Below, in pieces: positions 16,461 through 27,979 of a stretch of DNA of 64,000 nt. The notes below the pieces were generated by a model, which saw only the letters and a list, made by a program, of their open reading frames with translations, searched no databases and was not told the DNA's origin. The position numbers and the translations under genes were made by a program. Within the stretch, counting starts at the first letter, position 1, and every line of letters starts with the position of its first letter. The DNA lies in contig NZ_JBBHDV010000013.1 in NCBI RefSeq assembly GCF_037478135.1, positions 52,540 through 116,539 of the forward strand, read 5' to 3'. Origin of the DNA: Denitratimonas sp037478135 (GTDB lineage Bacteria > Pseudomonadota > Gammaproteobacteria > Xanthomonadales > Xanthomonadaceae).

Positions 16461-17573
16461 ATGAGCCGTCTGTTTGAACCCGTCAACGCCGGAGCGTTGC
16501 AGCTTCCCAACCGCATCGTGATGGCGCCGCTCACGCGCAACCGCTCGCCCAAGGGCGTGCCCGGCGCGATGGTGGAAACCTATTACGCGCAGCGCGCCAG
16601 CGCCGGTCTCATCGTCAGCGAAGGTGTGGCGATCACCCAGCAGGGCCAGGGTTATGCCGATGTGCCGGGGCTGTACGAGGCCGCGCAACTGGACGGCTGG
16701 CGCCGCGTCACCGCCGCCGTGCATGCCGCCGGCGGCCGCATCGTGGCCCAGCTCTGGCATGTGGGCCGGGTGTCGCATGTATCGCTGCAACCCGGTGGTG
16801 CCGATCCGGTCGCACCTTCCGCCATCACCGCCGAGGCCAAGACCTACATCCTCAAACCCGATGGCGACGGCGAATTCGTACCGACTTCGGCCCCGCGCGC
16901 GCTGGAGATCGGGGAAATCCCCGCCATCGTGCAGGACTACGCGCGCGCCGCCCGCGCTGCGATCGATGCCGGCTTCGACGGCGTGGAACTGCATGGTGCC
17001 AATGGCTACCTGATCGACCAGTTCCTGCGCGCCGGCAGCAACCGGCGCAGTGACGAATACGGCGGCTGCATCGAAAACCGCGTGCGTTTCATGGATGAAG
17101 TCGTGGCCGCCGTGGCCGCCGCGATCGGTGGCGAACGCACCGGCATCCGCATCTCGCCGGTGACCCCGGCCAACGACGCCGCCGATCCCGAACCGCAAGC
17201 CCTATTCGAAGCCGTCGCCGCGTCGCTGGCGCGCCACGATCTGGCCTTCGTGCACGTGATCGAAGGCGCCACCGGCGGTGCCCGCGACTTCCAGCAAGGC
17301 GACACCCCGTTCGACTACCACGCCCTGCGAAATGCCTACCGCAACGCCGGTGGGCACGGCGCCTGGATTCTCAACAACGGCTACACCCGCGAACTGGCCG
17401 ACGCCGCCATCGCGGCTGGCCACGCCGACGCCATCGCCTTCGGCCGCCCCTTCATCGCCAACCCCGATCTTGTCCGCCGCCTGCGCGAAAACGCCCCGCT
17501 CAATACCCCGGATCGCAGCACCTTCTATGGTGGCGGTGAAGCGGGGTATATCGATTATCCGGTGATGGGTTGA
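16461..17573 (+). CDS. Old yellow enzyme-family alkene reductase (NemA-like)
   Basis: 370 residues of the FMN-dependent OYE barrel: MAPLTRNRSPKGVP at the start, the His pair region in VELHGANGYLIDQFL, SNRRSDEYGG, and the phosphate-binding ADAIAFGRPFIANPDL near the end. The family uses NAD(P)H to reduce activated alkenes, nitroesters or quinones. The ATG at 16461 begins MSRLFEPVN as in the family; an ATG 15 bases upstream is also possible. It diverges from the chorismate mutase-UbiT gene across a 158-bp region and is the last gene before the defence island. Confidence 0.92.
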   Translation: MSRLFEPVNAGALQLPNRIVMAPLTRNRSPKGVPGAMVETYYAQRASAGLIVSEGVAITQQGQGYADVPGLYEAAQLDGWRRVTAAVHAAGGRIVAQLWHVGRVSHVSLQPGGADPVAPSAITAEAKTYILKPDGDGEFVPTSAPRALEIGEIPAIVQDYARAARAAIDAGFDGVELHGANGYLIDQFLRAGSNRRSDEYGGCIENRVRFMDEVVAAVAAAIGGERTGIRISPVTPANDAADPEPQALFEAVAASLARHDLAFVHVIEGATGGARDFQQGDTPFDYHALRNAYRNAGGHGAWILNNGYTRELADAAIAAGHADAIAFGRPFIANPDLVRRLRENAPLNTPDRSTFYGGGEAGYIDYPVMG

Positions 17574-17585
17574 AGACAGAACCTG

Positions 17586-17624
17586 GGCACGTCGCAATCT
17601 CAGTCGGTGAGACTACGACGTGCC
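17586..17624. repeat. 17-bp imperfect inverted repeat at the left border of the defence island
   Basis: Arms beginning GGCACGTCG and ending CGACGTGCC pair over 15 of 17 positions around the 5-base loop GTCGG. It lies 13 bp after the old yellow enzyme stop and 56 bp before the helicase start. No T run follows, so it is a weak candidate terminator; it may equally mark the island junction. Confidence 0.6.
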
Positions 17625-17679
17625 AGCATCGCCGCTTTCTCCGACGTGCAAGGCCCGTGAATCAGGAACAACCCGAGCA

Positions 17680-20600
17680 ATGAAACTCGAACAACTTTCC
17701 GCAGGCGCACAAATCACCGGCATCGATCCCTCCGGACCGGTGGCGCTCGTAGCCGTGGAATGGCTTGGCGAGGATGTCGTATCCGTGGTCTACCGCGGTG
17801 CCGATGGCCGCGTTTCCGAGCGCATGCTGTCCCGTACCGATGAGGAACGTCTCGCACCGGCCACCACCACGCGCGCCTGGAGCTTCCAGTCCAATGGCGG
17901 GGATTTCAGGCTCGCCACCGAAGCCCTGCGGATCAAGTTGGCGCACCTGTTCGATCCGATGATGGCGGTGCACACCTCCAACGTCGAACCACTGCCGCAC
18001 CAGATTTCGGCGGTGTACGAACACATGCTGCCGCGCCAGCCGCTGCGCTATGTGTTGGCCGACGATCCGGGCGCCGGCAAGACCATCATGGCTGGCCTGT
18101 TCATCCGTGAACTGGTGATGCGCGCCGATGCGCGGCGCATCCTGATCGTTGCGCCCGGCTCGTTGGTGGGCCAATGGCAGGATGAACTGCGCGAGAAGTT
18201 CGGCCTGGAGTTCGAGATCTTCAGCCGCGAGCGACAGGAAGCCAGCGGCAGCGGCAACTATTTCCTCGATCAGGATCATCTGCTCGTGCGCTTGGACCAG
18301 CTCTCGCGCAACGAGGAATACCGCGAAAAACTCAGTCTCACGGATTGGGATCTGATCATCGTGGACGAGGCGCACAAGCTCTCGGCCAGTTACTTCGGTG
18401 GCGAAGTCAAGAAAACCCGGCGCTTCCAGTTGGGCGAACAACTCGGCGGCCTGTGCCGGCACTTCCTGCTGATGACCGCGACCCCGCACAACGGCAAGGA
18501 GGAAGATTTCCAACTCTTCCTGTCGCTGCTTGATGGCGACCGCTTCTACGGCAAGTTCCGCGAAGGCGCGCACAAGGTCGAAGTCGGCGACCTGATGCGC
18601 CGCATGGTCAAGGAAAAGCTGGTCAAGTTCGACGGCACGCCACTGTTTCCCGAACGCCGCGCCTATACCGCCCAGTACGAACTTTCCGATATCGAAGCCG
18701 CGCTGTACGAGTCCGTCACCACCTATGTACGCGAGGAAATGAACCGCGCCGACCGGCTCGATGGCAAACGCAAGGGCACCGTTGGCTTTGCACTGACCAT
18801 CCTGCAACGGCGTCTGGCGTCCAGCCCGGAGGCCATCTACCAATCGCTCAAGCGCCGTCGCGCCAGGTTGGAAACCGAGCTGGCCGAACGCCGCACCCTC
18901 GCGCGCGGACGCAATGTGCGCGAGGACGCCGAGCTTTACGTGGTACGCAAACTCGACGTGCCGGACAACCTCTTTGAAGCCGACGACGAGCTCAGCGCCG
19001 AGGAATACGAAGCCTACGCCGATCAGGTGTCCAGCCAGGCCACCAGCGCCCAGACCCTGGCCGAACTGGAAGCGGAAATCATCAGCCTGCAAGCACTCGA
19101 ACAGCAGGCGCGCGATGTCGTGCAATCGGGCAACGACAGCAAATGGCGGCAGCTTTCCGCCCTGCTCGAATCCCCGGAAATGCGTGATCCGCAGGGCCGA
19201 CGTCGTAAGCTGATCATCTTCACCGAACAGCGCGACACCCTGAACTATCTGCGCGCCCGCATCGCCGACACCTTCGGCAATCCTGATGCCATCCTCGCCA
19301 TCCACGGCGGGGTCAACCGCGACGAGCGGCGCAAGGTGCAGGAACGTTTCCGCCAGGACAAACAAGTCGTCGTGCTGCTGGCTACCGATGCGGCAGGTGA
19401 GGGCGTCAACCTGCAGAACGCCCACCTGATGATCAACTACGACCTGCCGTGGAATCCGAACCGCATCGAACAGCGCTTCGGCCGCATCCACCGCATCGGC
19501 CAGCGCGAGGTCTGTCACCTGTGGAACCTGGTCGCCAGCGGCACCCGTGAAGGCGCGGTGTTCCAACGGCTTTTCGAGAAGCTGGAAGTCGAACGCCTGG
19601 CGCTCGGCGGGCAGGTTTTCGACATCCTCGGCGAAGCCTTCGAGGGCGAATCGCTGAAGGATCTGCTGATCGAAGCCATCCGCTACGGCGAGCGTCCGGA
19701 CGTGCGTGCCCGTCTCAACCAGGTCATCGACGGCGCGCTGGATACCGCACATCTGAGCAGCATCATCCAGCGCAATGCACTGGTCGACAACAGCATGACC
19801 ATGGAGCACCTGTTCGCCATCAAGGAGGAGATGGACAAGGCCCAGGCGCGCAAACTGCAACCGTACTTCTTGCGCAGCTTTTTCCTGGAAGCCTTTGCCG
19901 CCATCGGTGGCGATGCGCGCAGGCGTGAAGGTCATCGCTACGAAATCCCGCACGTGCCCGCCGTGCTGCGCGAACGTGACCGCCAGATCAGCGACACCCG
20001 CACCCCGGTGCTGACCCGCTACGCCCGCATCTGCTTCGACAAATCCGAAATCCATGTCGATGGCAAACCGATGGCGGATCTGGTCCATCCCGCGCATCCG
20101 CTGATGGCCGCGCTGATCGACGTGGTACTGATCGAGCGCCAGCGCAGCCTGCGCGAGGGCACCATCCTGCTTGATCCCACCGACGAAGGCAGCGAACCCT
20201 CACTGCTCCTGCTGCTGGATCACGCCGTGCGCGAAGGCAGCAGCGAGAACGTCCGTCATCTCTCGCGCCGCATCCAATTCGTCCACGCCAGCGCCTCGGG
20301 CCAGATGCGCTTTGCCGGATGGGCACCGCATCTGGATCTGGAGCCGCTGGAACCTGCCGACCTGGCTCTGGTCGAGCCGCTGCTTGATCAACCCTGGCTG
20401 GCCTCCGGTGTGGAATCGCGTGCCGTGCAGCACGCCGCCACCATGCTGGCGCCGGACCATTACGACGAAGTGCGTCAGCGCCGCGAACGCCAGGTCAGCC
20501 GCATCCATGAGGCCGTCCATCACCGCCTGGTGAAGGAAATCAACTATCTGTCCAGCCGGGCCGCCCAACTCGATATCGATGTCGCCGCCGGCCGCCAGCC

Positions 20601-21189
20601 GCGCGTCCAGCCGCAACAATTGCGCCGCCGCGCGGAAGAACTCGCCGCGCGCCTGCAAACTCGTACCCGCGAACTGGAGGACATGCGCCACATCGTTTCC
20701 GCCACGCCGGTGCTGGTCGGCGGCGCACTGGTCGTGCCGATGGGCCTGCTGCGCGAACTTCGCGGCCAGACCCCGGCACCTTTCAGCCCCGATGCCGCAG
20801 CACGCCGCGCCATCGAACTGCGCGCCATGGCCGCCGTCATCGCCCACGAAGAAGCCCTCGGCCACGCAGTGAAGGACGTTTCGGCGGAAAAGTGCGGCTG
20901 GGACATCACCGCCCAACCACCCGCCACCGCCGGCGCGCTGCCGGAACCGCGCCATATCGAAGTCAAGGGCAGGGCACGGGGTGCCGATGTCATCACCGTC
21001 ACCCGCAACGAGATCTGTACCGCCCTCAATCAAGGCGAAAAGTTCTGGCTCGCCATCGTGCTGATCGATGGCGACCACATCGATGGTCCGCACTACATCC
21101 CGCAGCCGTTCACCCAGGAGCCGGAGCCGGGCGCCACCTCGGTCAACTTCCAGCTTGCACATCTACTGGCGCAAGCAAGGACAGAGTGA
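17680..21189 (+). CDS. SNF2/superfamily II helicase with C-terminal DUF3883-like domain (defence)
   Basis: 1169 residues from MKLEQLSAG. ATPase motifs: Walker A around Lys134 (DDPGAGKTIMAG), DEAH at 229-232 (IIVDEAHKLS), MTATPH, then the second RecA lobe with IFTEQRDTLNYL, ATDAAGEGVNLQ and QRFGRIHRIGQ. The last ~130 residues contain HIEVKGRARGADVITVTRNE, a DUF3883-type restriction-nuclease-like fold with an E-x-K pair. Such helicases translocate on DNA in restriction-like antiphage systems (compare BREX BrxHII and DISARM DrmD). Together with the DUF1156 methylase and DUF499 ATPase downstream it makes a helicase-methylase-ATPase system. An upstream Met at 17620 adds a low-complexity tail and is not favoured. 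Confidence 0.92.
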   Translation: MKLEQLSAGAQITGIDPSGPVALVAVEWLGEDVVSVVYRGADGRVSERMLSRTDEERLAPATTTRAWSFQSNGGDFRLATEALRIKLAHLFDPMMAVHTSNVEPLPHQISAVYEHMLPRQPLRYVLADDPGAGKTIMAGLFIRELVMRADARRILIVAPGSLVGQWQDELREKFGLEFEIFSRERQEASGSGNYFLDQDHLLVRLDQLSRNEEYREKLSLTDWDLIIVDEAHKLSASYFGGEVKKTRRFQLGEQLGGLCRHFLLMTATPHNGKEEDFQLFLSLLDGDRFYGKFREGAHKVEVGDLMRRMVKEKLVKFDGTPLFPERRAYTAQYELSDIEAALYESVTTYVREEMNRADRLDGKRKGTVGFALTILQRRLASSPEAIYQSLKRRRARLETELAERRTLARGRNVREDAELYVVRKLDVPDNLFEADDELSAEEYEAYADQVSSQATSAQTLAELEAEIISLQALEQQARDVVQSGNDSKWRQLSALLESPEMRDPQGRRRKLIIFTEQRDTLNYLRARIADTFGNPDAILAIHGGVNRDERRKVQERFRQDKQVVVLLATDAAGEGVNLQNAHLMINYDLPWNPNRIEQRFGRIHRIGQREVCHLWNLVASGTREGAVFQRLFEKLEVERLALGGQVFDILGEAFEGESLKDLLIEAIRYGERPDVRARLNQVIDGALDTAHLSSIIQRNALVDNSMTMEHLFAIKEEMDKAQARKLQPYFLRSFFLEAFAAIGGDARRREGHRYEIPHVPAVLRERDRQISDTRTPVLTRYARICFDKSEIHVDGKPMADLVHPAHPLMAALIDVVLIERQRSLREGTILLDPTDEGSEPSLLLLLDHAVREGSSENVRHLSRRIQFVHASASGQMRFAGWAPHLDLEPLEPADLALVEPLLDQPWLASGVESRAVQHAATMLAPDHYDEVRQRRERQVSRIHEAVHHRLVKEINYLSSRAAQLDIDVAAGRQPRVQPQQLRRRAEELAARLQTRTRELEDMRHIVSATPVLVGGALVVPMGLLRELRGQTPAPFSPDAAARRAIELRAMAAVIAHEEALGHAVKDVSAEKCGWDITAQPPATAGALPEPRHIEVKGRARGADVITVTRNEICTALNQGEKFWLAIVLIDGDHIDGPHYIPQPFTQEPEPGATSVNFQLAHLLAQARTE

Positions 21190-21199
21190 TGTGGCGGGT

Positions 21200-21296
21200 G
21201 CGACATTTTCGGCGACACTCTGTGCGGTAAAAAAGCTATAAATAGCTGACTCAGTTACACTAAACAACTTGATCAGGGGCGACATTTCGAGCGACA
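21200..21296 (+). promoter_or_regulatory. AT-rich putative promoter/operator region of the Fic gene with direct repeats
   Basis: An 18-nt sequence containing two GCGACA units (21200-21217) recurs, slightly altered, at 21279-21296. Between them is an unusually AT-rich stretch with the inverted repeat AGCTATAAATAGCT (21234-21247; 6-bp arms, 2-bp spacer), which includes a TATAAA -10-like element. The layout looks like a promoter with operators, giving the fic gene separate control inside the island. Confidence 0.4.
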
Positions 21297-22471
21297 TGAA
21301 CGCGGTATCCACGCTTCCATGGTTGCGGCTGGAAACGGATCGGTTCGGCCCGTTCAGCTTTGTCGTGGGCGTGGACATGGCCGCGCTCGAAATCGAACTC
21401 ACCCGCGTCGAAGACGCCTGGCGCATGTTCAACGCCTCACCGCTGGCCCAGGTCGCCAACCGCCTGCAACGCGAAGTGCTGGTTCAATCCGTGTTCGGCA
21501 CCAACACCATCGAAGGCGCTCACCTCACCGAGGAAGAAACCGACCGCTCGCTCGACCTCGACCCGGCGCAAGTGCAGGCCGAGCAGGACATCCGCGTGCG
21601 CAACATCAGGGCCGCCTACGAACTGGCCGTGCGCAGTGCCGAGACGCCCGGCTGGGAACTGTCGCTCGACTACCTGTGCCAGCTTCACACCGAAATCTGT
21701 CGCGATCTGCCGCACGCCGACAACCGCCCCGGCCTGCTCCGCGACAACCCGCGCGAGCGCCCCACCGTCGTCGGTGATGCCCCGCATGGCGGCACCTACA
21801 AGCCGCCACAATACGGCCGCGACATGCGCACGCTTCTCGAAGGCTTGATCGACTGGCACCGGCAACTGGTACAGGCCGGCATCTCATCGCTGATCCGCGC
21901 ACCGCTGGTGCATCTGTATTTCGAACTCATCCACCCATTCTGGGATGGCAACGGCCGCGTCGGCCGCGTCCTCGAAGCCACTTTGCTGCGTCAGGCCGGC
22001 TACAAGTACGCCCCGTTTGCCTTGGCCAAGTTCTACCAGGAACAGATCCACCGCTACTTCGCGCTGTTCAACCAGTGCCGCAAGACGGCTGCGCGCGGTG
22101 ACGAACACCCCAACCATGCGTTTGTCGCCTTCCATCTGGAGGGCTTGCGCGTGGTCATCGAGCGCCTGCATGGGCGCGTCAACCAGATGGTGCATGTCCT
22201 GCTGTTCGAGGCCCAGGTCCGCGGCTTGTTCGACGCCGGCGACATCAACCAGCGCCAGTACGCCATCATCCGCCACCTACTGGAACACGGGCGCGCGCTG
22301 CCGATGACCAGCCTGCGTACCGACCCGCGCTATCAGGCCATGTATCTGGGGCTTACGGACAAGACCCGCCAGCGCGACATGCGCCGTCTGCTGGAAATCG
22401 GCCTGATCCGACACGACGACAACGGCCAGCTGTGGCCGGGATTCATCGCAAGCAGGGAGGCCGGCAAGTGA
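21296..22471 (+). CDS. Fic-domain protein, self-inhibited class II type
   Basis: 391 residues. The Fic core motif HPFWDGNGRVGR starts at His213. The N-terminal inhibitory helix motif (S/T)xxxE(G/N) is present as Thr69-N-T-I-Glu73-Gly74, so the arginine-blocking glutamate is in cis. The C-terminal ~100 residues look like a winged helix (MTSLRTDPRYQ..TDKTRQRDMRRLLEIGL). Fic proteins transfer AMP or other nucleotide moieties to proteins such as gyrase or themselves. It starts 107 bp after the helicase stop behind its own AT-rich region, so it seems embedded in the defence operon as an accessory toxin or regulator. A TTG at 21269 is an alternative start. Confidence 0.93.
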   Translation: MNAVSTLPWLRLETDRFGPFSFVVGVDMAALEIELTRVEDAWRMFNASPLAQVANRLQREVLVQSVFGTNTIEGAHLTEEETDRSLDLDPAQVQAEQDIRVRNIRAAYELAVRSAETPGWELSLDYLCQLHTEICRDLPHADNRPGLLRDNPRERPTVVGDAPHGGTYKPPQYGRDMRTLLEGLIDWHRQLVQAGISSLIRAPLVHLYFELIHPFWDGNGRVGRVLEATLLRQAGYKYAPFALAKFYQEQIHRYFALFNQCRKTAARGDEHPNHAFVAFHLEGLRVVIERLHGRVNQMVHVLLFEAQVRGLFDAGDINQRQYAIIRHLLEHGRALPMTSLRTDPRYQAMYLGLTDKTRQRDMRRLLEIGLIRHDDNGQLWPGFIASREAGK

Positions 22472-22488
22472 ACAGCTGTCGATGCCGG

Positions 22489-22547
22489 AAAAAAGAAACG
22501 CCCGCACGAGGCGGGCGTCGGGCCGGGGATGCTATCCCCGGCGGGGT
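22489..22547 (-). ncRNA. Candidate ~59-nt small RNA, antisense to the defence operon
   Basis: Downstream of a consensus promoter on the minus strand, the predicted transcript folds into an 8-bp hairpin (22542-22522; stem GCCGGGGA, 5-base loop) and then a typical rho-independent terminator: 7-bp stem CGCCCGC at 22517-22499 followed by TTTCTTTTTT. No frame with a ribosome site fits inside. It could be a regulatory RNA, an RNA partner of one of the neighbouring nucleases, or the remains of a tRNA-type transcription unit. Not recognised by family. Confidence 0.5.
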
Positions 22548-22553
22548 AGGCGG

Positions 22554-22582
22554 AATATTAGTCTTGCCTAACAGTTTGTCAA
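22554..22582 (-). promoter_or_regulatory. Sigma-70-type promoter for the candidate small RNA
   Basis: On the minus strand: -35 TTGACA at 22582-22577, 17-bp spacer, -10 AATATT at 22559-22554. This is the best consensus promoter I see in the window, and it points away from the NYN gene, into the gap after fic. Confidence 0.55.
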
Positions 22583-22625
22583 GTGCCGCGGTGCCAGATA
22601 CGCGGCCGGCAGCAAGGGGCCGTGC

Positions 22626-23246
22626 ATGGGCCGAGTGATGGGATACATCGACGGGTTCAACCTGTTTTTTGGGCTGCGCGACAGCAAGCTGCGCCGCTAT
22701 TACTGGCTGAACCCCGAGAAGCTGGTAGCCAATCTGCTGAAGGAGGGCCAGGTGCTCGTAGGCACCCGTTACTTCACGGCCCGCATCAGCCCCAATCCGG
22801 CCGACCCCAACAAGCACCTCCGTCAGCAGGCGTACCTGGAGGCGCTGGAAACGCTGCCTGAGGTTGACATCGTTTTCGGCCAGTACCTGACCAAGCCAAA
22901 GTCCTGCCTTCGCTGCCATGCGACCTGGCAGCAGAACGAGGAAAAGATGACCGACGTCAACATCGCCGTGCGCTTGCTGACCGATGCCATGGACAATGCG
23001 TTCGATACCGCCATGATCGTGTCAGCCGACAGCGATCTGGTGCCGCCCGTGCAGGTCGTGAGGCAGCGATTCCCCCAAAAACGCATCATCATTGCATCGC
23101 CACCCAAACGACACTCGGTGCGCTTGGCCGAAGCAGCCAACGCCTGCTTCACCATTGGTCGAAAGCGGCTTGCCGACAGCCAGCTCCCCGACACTATCGT
23201 CAATCCTGCCGGTTACGCATTGCAGCGCCCGGACACCTGGAAATAG
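22626..23246 (+). CDS. NYN-domain (LabA/DUF88-like) ribonuclease
   Basis: 206 residues with the PIN-like NYN fold. Acidic metal-site residues sit in MGYIDGFNLFFGL, EEKMTDVNIAVRLLTDA and IVSADSDLVPPVQVV. A CLRC pair followed by HATWQ around residue 100 may form a small zinc site. NYN proteins cut RNA and turn up as effectors in several defence loci. AAGGGG precedes the ATG; Met5 is an alternative start. It ends 8 bp before the methylase gene and is probably co-transcribed with it. Confidence 0.88.
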   Translation: MGRVMGYIDGFNLFFGLRDSKLRRYYWLNPEKLVANLLKEGQVLVGTRYFTARISPNPADPNKHLRQQAYLEALETLPEVDIVFGQYLTKPKSCLRCHATWQQNEEKMTDVNIAVRLLTDAMDNAFDTAMIVSADSDLVPPVQVVRQRFPQKRIIIASPPKRHSVRLAEAANACFTIGRKRLADSQLPDTIVNPAGYALQRPDTWK

Positions 23247-23254
23247 CAGAGCCC

Positions 23255-26152
<2,898 letters not shown>

Positions 26153-26153
26153 C

Positions 26154-26912
26154 ATGGCAAAGCCGCAGTCCATCACCGAAGTATTGAAGCTAATCGGTAA
26201 CGAATTGCATTTGCTATGGGCGCAGATGGATACCTACCAGACGCTTTACCTCGTCGATAAGGATAAGCGTCAACAGTTGATGGCAGAGACGGCCCCCGGG
26301 TTCTTCGTTCTCATTCAAGCCACCTTGATCGAGAGCTTGTTGCTGCGTATTTGCCGACTTCTCGATCCTGCGGAGCAGAATGGCAATGCGAATGTCTCCT
26401 TCGAGACACTGTGGCTGCTGCTGGCAAAGAACGAGCAGCCGGACGAGCCCAGCTCACAGAAGGCCATGAGGCTCGCAGTTCGCGAATTGCTTGACGACTG
26501 GAGTGAGTGTCATTGCAATACCGCAGCCAATACTGTCGGCAAGTACGGCCGGCTCAAGAAGCTGCGTCGGAAGGTGCTGGCCCACAACGACTTCACCCTG
26601 CGAAGAAGAGCGCAAGCCAATGAGCTATGGGCTGTCGAGGCAACTGAGCAGGACTACGAGTTGGTCCGGGAAGTGGCGGGTCGCCTTTGGTCGGTCTATC
26701 GCAAAGTCAAACAGGAAGTCGTGGGCCGGGATGAGGTCGAGCCGCGATACGCGAAGCTGCATGACCAGCCTGTGATGTTGCTGAGGCAGTTGGCTAGCGG
26801 GATATGTCTCGATAAGTTGGTGGATGCCAACATTCGCCTGCAAGCGGCCGACTGTCTAACGCATCACATCGGCGACGAACGACAGCAGAAAGTGTTCGGC
26901 TCAAGCAAATGA
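26154..26912 (+). CDS. AbiU2-like HEPN-domain protein
   Basis: 252 residues, mostly helical. The HEPN RNase motif R-x4-6-H occurs at Arg139-His144 in LRRKVLAHNDF. The helix around FFVLIQATLIESLLLRICRLLDP and the AHND ending resemble the AbiU2 family of abortive-infection proteins, which is from memory and not certain. It is embedded between the DUF1156 methylase (1-bp gap) and the DUF1016 nuclease (ATGA overlap), so it is tightly co-translated. Its GC and codon use are lower than those of the helicase and DUF499 genes, which suggests a later insertion. Likely an RNA-cutting growth-arrest effector. Confidence 0.72.
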   Translation: MAKPQSITEVLKLIGNELHLLWAQMDTYQTLYLVDKDKRQQLMAETAPGFFVLIQATLIESLLLRICRLLDPAEQNGNANVSFETLWLLLAKNEQPDEPSSQKAMRLAVRELLDDWSECHCNTAANTVGKYGRLKKLRRKVLAHNDFTLRRRAQANELWAVEATEQDYELVREVAGRLWSVYRKVKQEVVGRDEVEPRYAKLHDQPVMLLRQLASGICLDKLVDANIRLQAADCLTHHIGDERQQKVFGSSK

Positions 26913-27979
26913 CCAAGCATATGAGCCAGTCATCAGCCTTGCTCCAGGAACTGCGCAGCCTGATTGAGCACGCACGGCTGCATGTCGCACAGACTGCCAA
27001 CAGCACGTTGACCCTGCTGTACTGGCAGATGGGCGGGCGGATTCATCGGGAAGTGCTCAAAGGTGATCGGGCGGAATACGGACAGAAGATTCTTGCGACG
27101 CTGTCGCAAGAATTGACGAGGGAGTATGGGAAGGGATTCAATTTCTCGGCGCTGACGCGGATGGTCAAGTTTGCGGAGGCTTTCCCCGACGGGCAGATTG
27201 TTGCTGCGCTGTCGCAGCACCTGAGCTGGAGCCATTTCGTCGAAATCCTGCCGCTCAAGCAGCCGCTGGAGCGCGAGTACTACGCCGAAATGTGCCGCGT
27301 CGAGCGCTGGAGTGTGCGCACGCTGCGCGAGCGTATCGGCAGCCAGCTTTACCTGCGCACGGCGATGGCCAAGCAGCCGGAGGCGGTGGTTCGCAAGGAA
27401 ATCAGCCACCTGCGTGACGGCGGGCAGATGACGCCGGACATGGTGTTCCGCGACCCTTACATGCTGGACTTTCTGGGCTTGCCGGACGGCTACAGCGAGC
27501 GCGATCTGGAAGCCGCCATCCTGCGCGAGATGGAACGGTTCCTGCTGGAACTGGGCAGTGGCTTTACCTTTGTCGCGCGGCAAAAGCGCATCAGCGTCGG
27601 CAAGGACGATTTTTACCTCGATCTGCTGTTCTATCACCGGTATCTGCGCCGGCTGGTGGCAGTGGAATTGAAGCTGGAAGCCTTCTCGCCTGCGCACAAG
27701 GGGCAGATGGAGCTGTATCTCCGTTGGTTGGATAAGTACGATCGCGCCGAAGGCGAGGCATCGCCCCTGGGGCTGATTCTGTGCGCCGGTGCGGATCGCG
27801 AACAGGTCAAGCTGCTGGATCTGGATGCGTCAGGTATCCGCGTGGCGCAGTATCTGGCGCATATCCCCGACATCGCGCAGTTGCGCGAACAATTGCATCG
27901 TGCCGTGCTGCTGGCACGTGAACGGGCCGCTACCGGTCAGTTGCCGCACGCGGAAGAATCGAACGAGGATCGGACATGA
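26909..27979 (+). CDS. DUF1016 (YhcG-type) PDDEXK nuclease
   Basis: 356 residues. The N-terminal DUF1016 region has TLTLLYWQMGGRIHREV, ALTRMVKFAEAFPD and LSWSHFVEILPLK. The C-terminal nuclease core has DDFYLDLLFYHRYLRRLVAVELK, with Asp then Glu-x-Lys. YhcG-like proteins are common passengers of restriction and defence islands and probably cut DNA. Both ends overlap neighbours by ATGA (start with the HEPN gene, stop with DUF499), so it belongs to the operon. The first ~300 bases are lower in GC than the rest. Confidence 0.93.
   Translation: MTKHMSQSSALLQELRSLIEHARLHVAQTANSTLTLLYWQMGGRIHREVLKGDRAEYGQKILATLSQELTREYGKGFNFSALTRMVKFAEAFPDGQIVAALSQHLSWSHFVEILPLKQPLEREYYAEMCRVERWSVRTLRERIGSQLYLRTAMAKQPEAVVRKEISHLRDGGQMTPDMVFRDPYMLDFLGLPDGYSERDLEAAILREMERFLLELGSGFTFVARQKRISVGKDDFYLDLLFYHRYLRRLVAVELKLEAFSPAHKGQMELYLRWLDKYDRAEGEASPLGLILCAGADREQVKLLDLDASGIRVAQYLAHIPDIAQLREQLHRAVLLARERAATGQLPHAEESNEDRT

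Noticed and set aside
17662..20097. An 811-codon minus-strand frame opposite the helicase
   Set aside because: Pure antisense of conserved helicase motifs; composition typical of a shadow frame.
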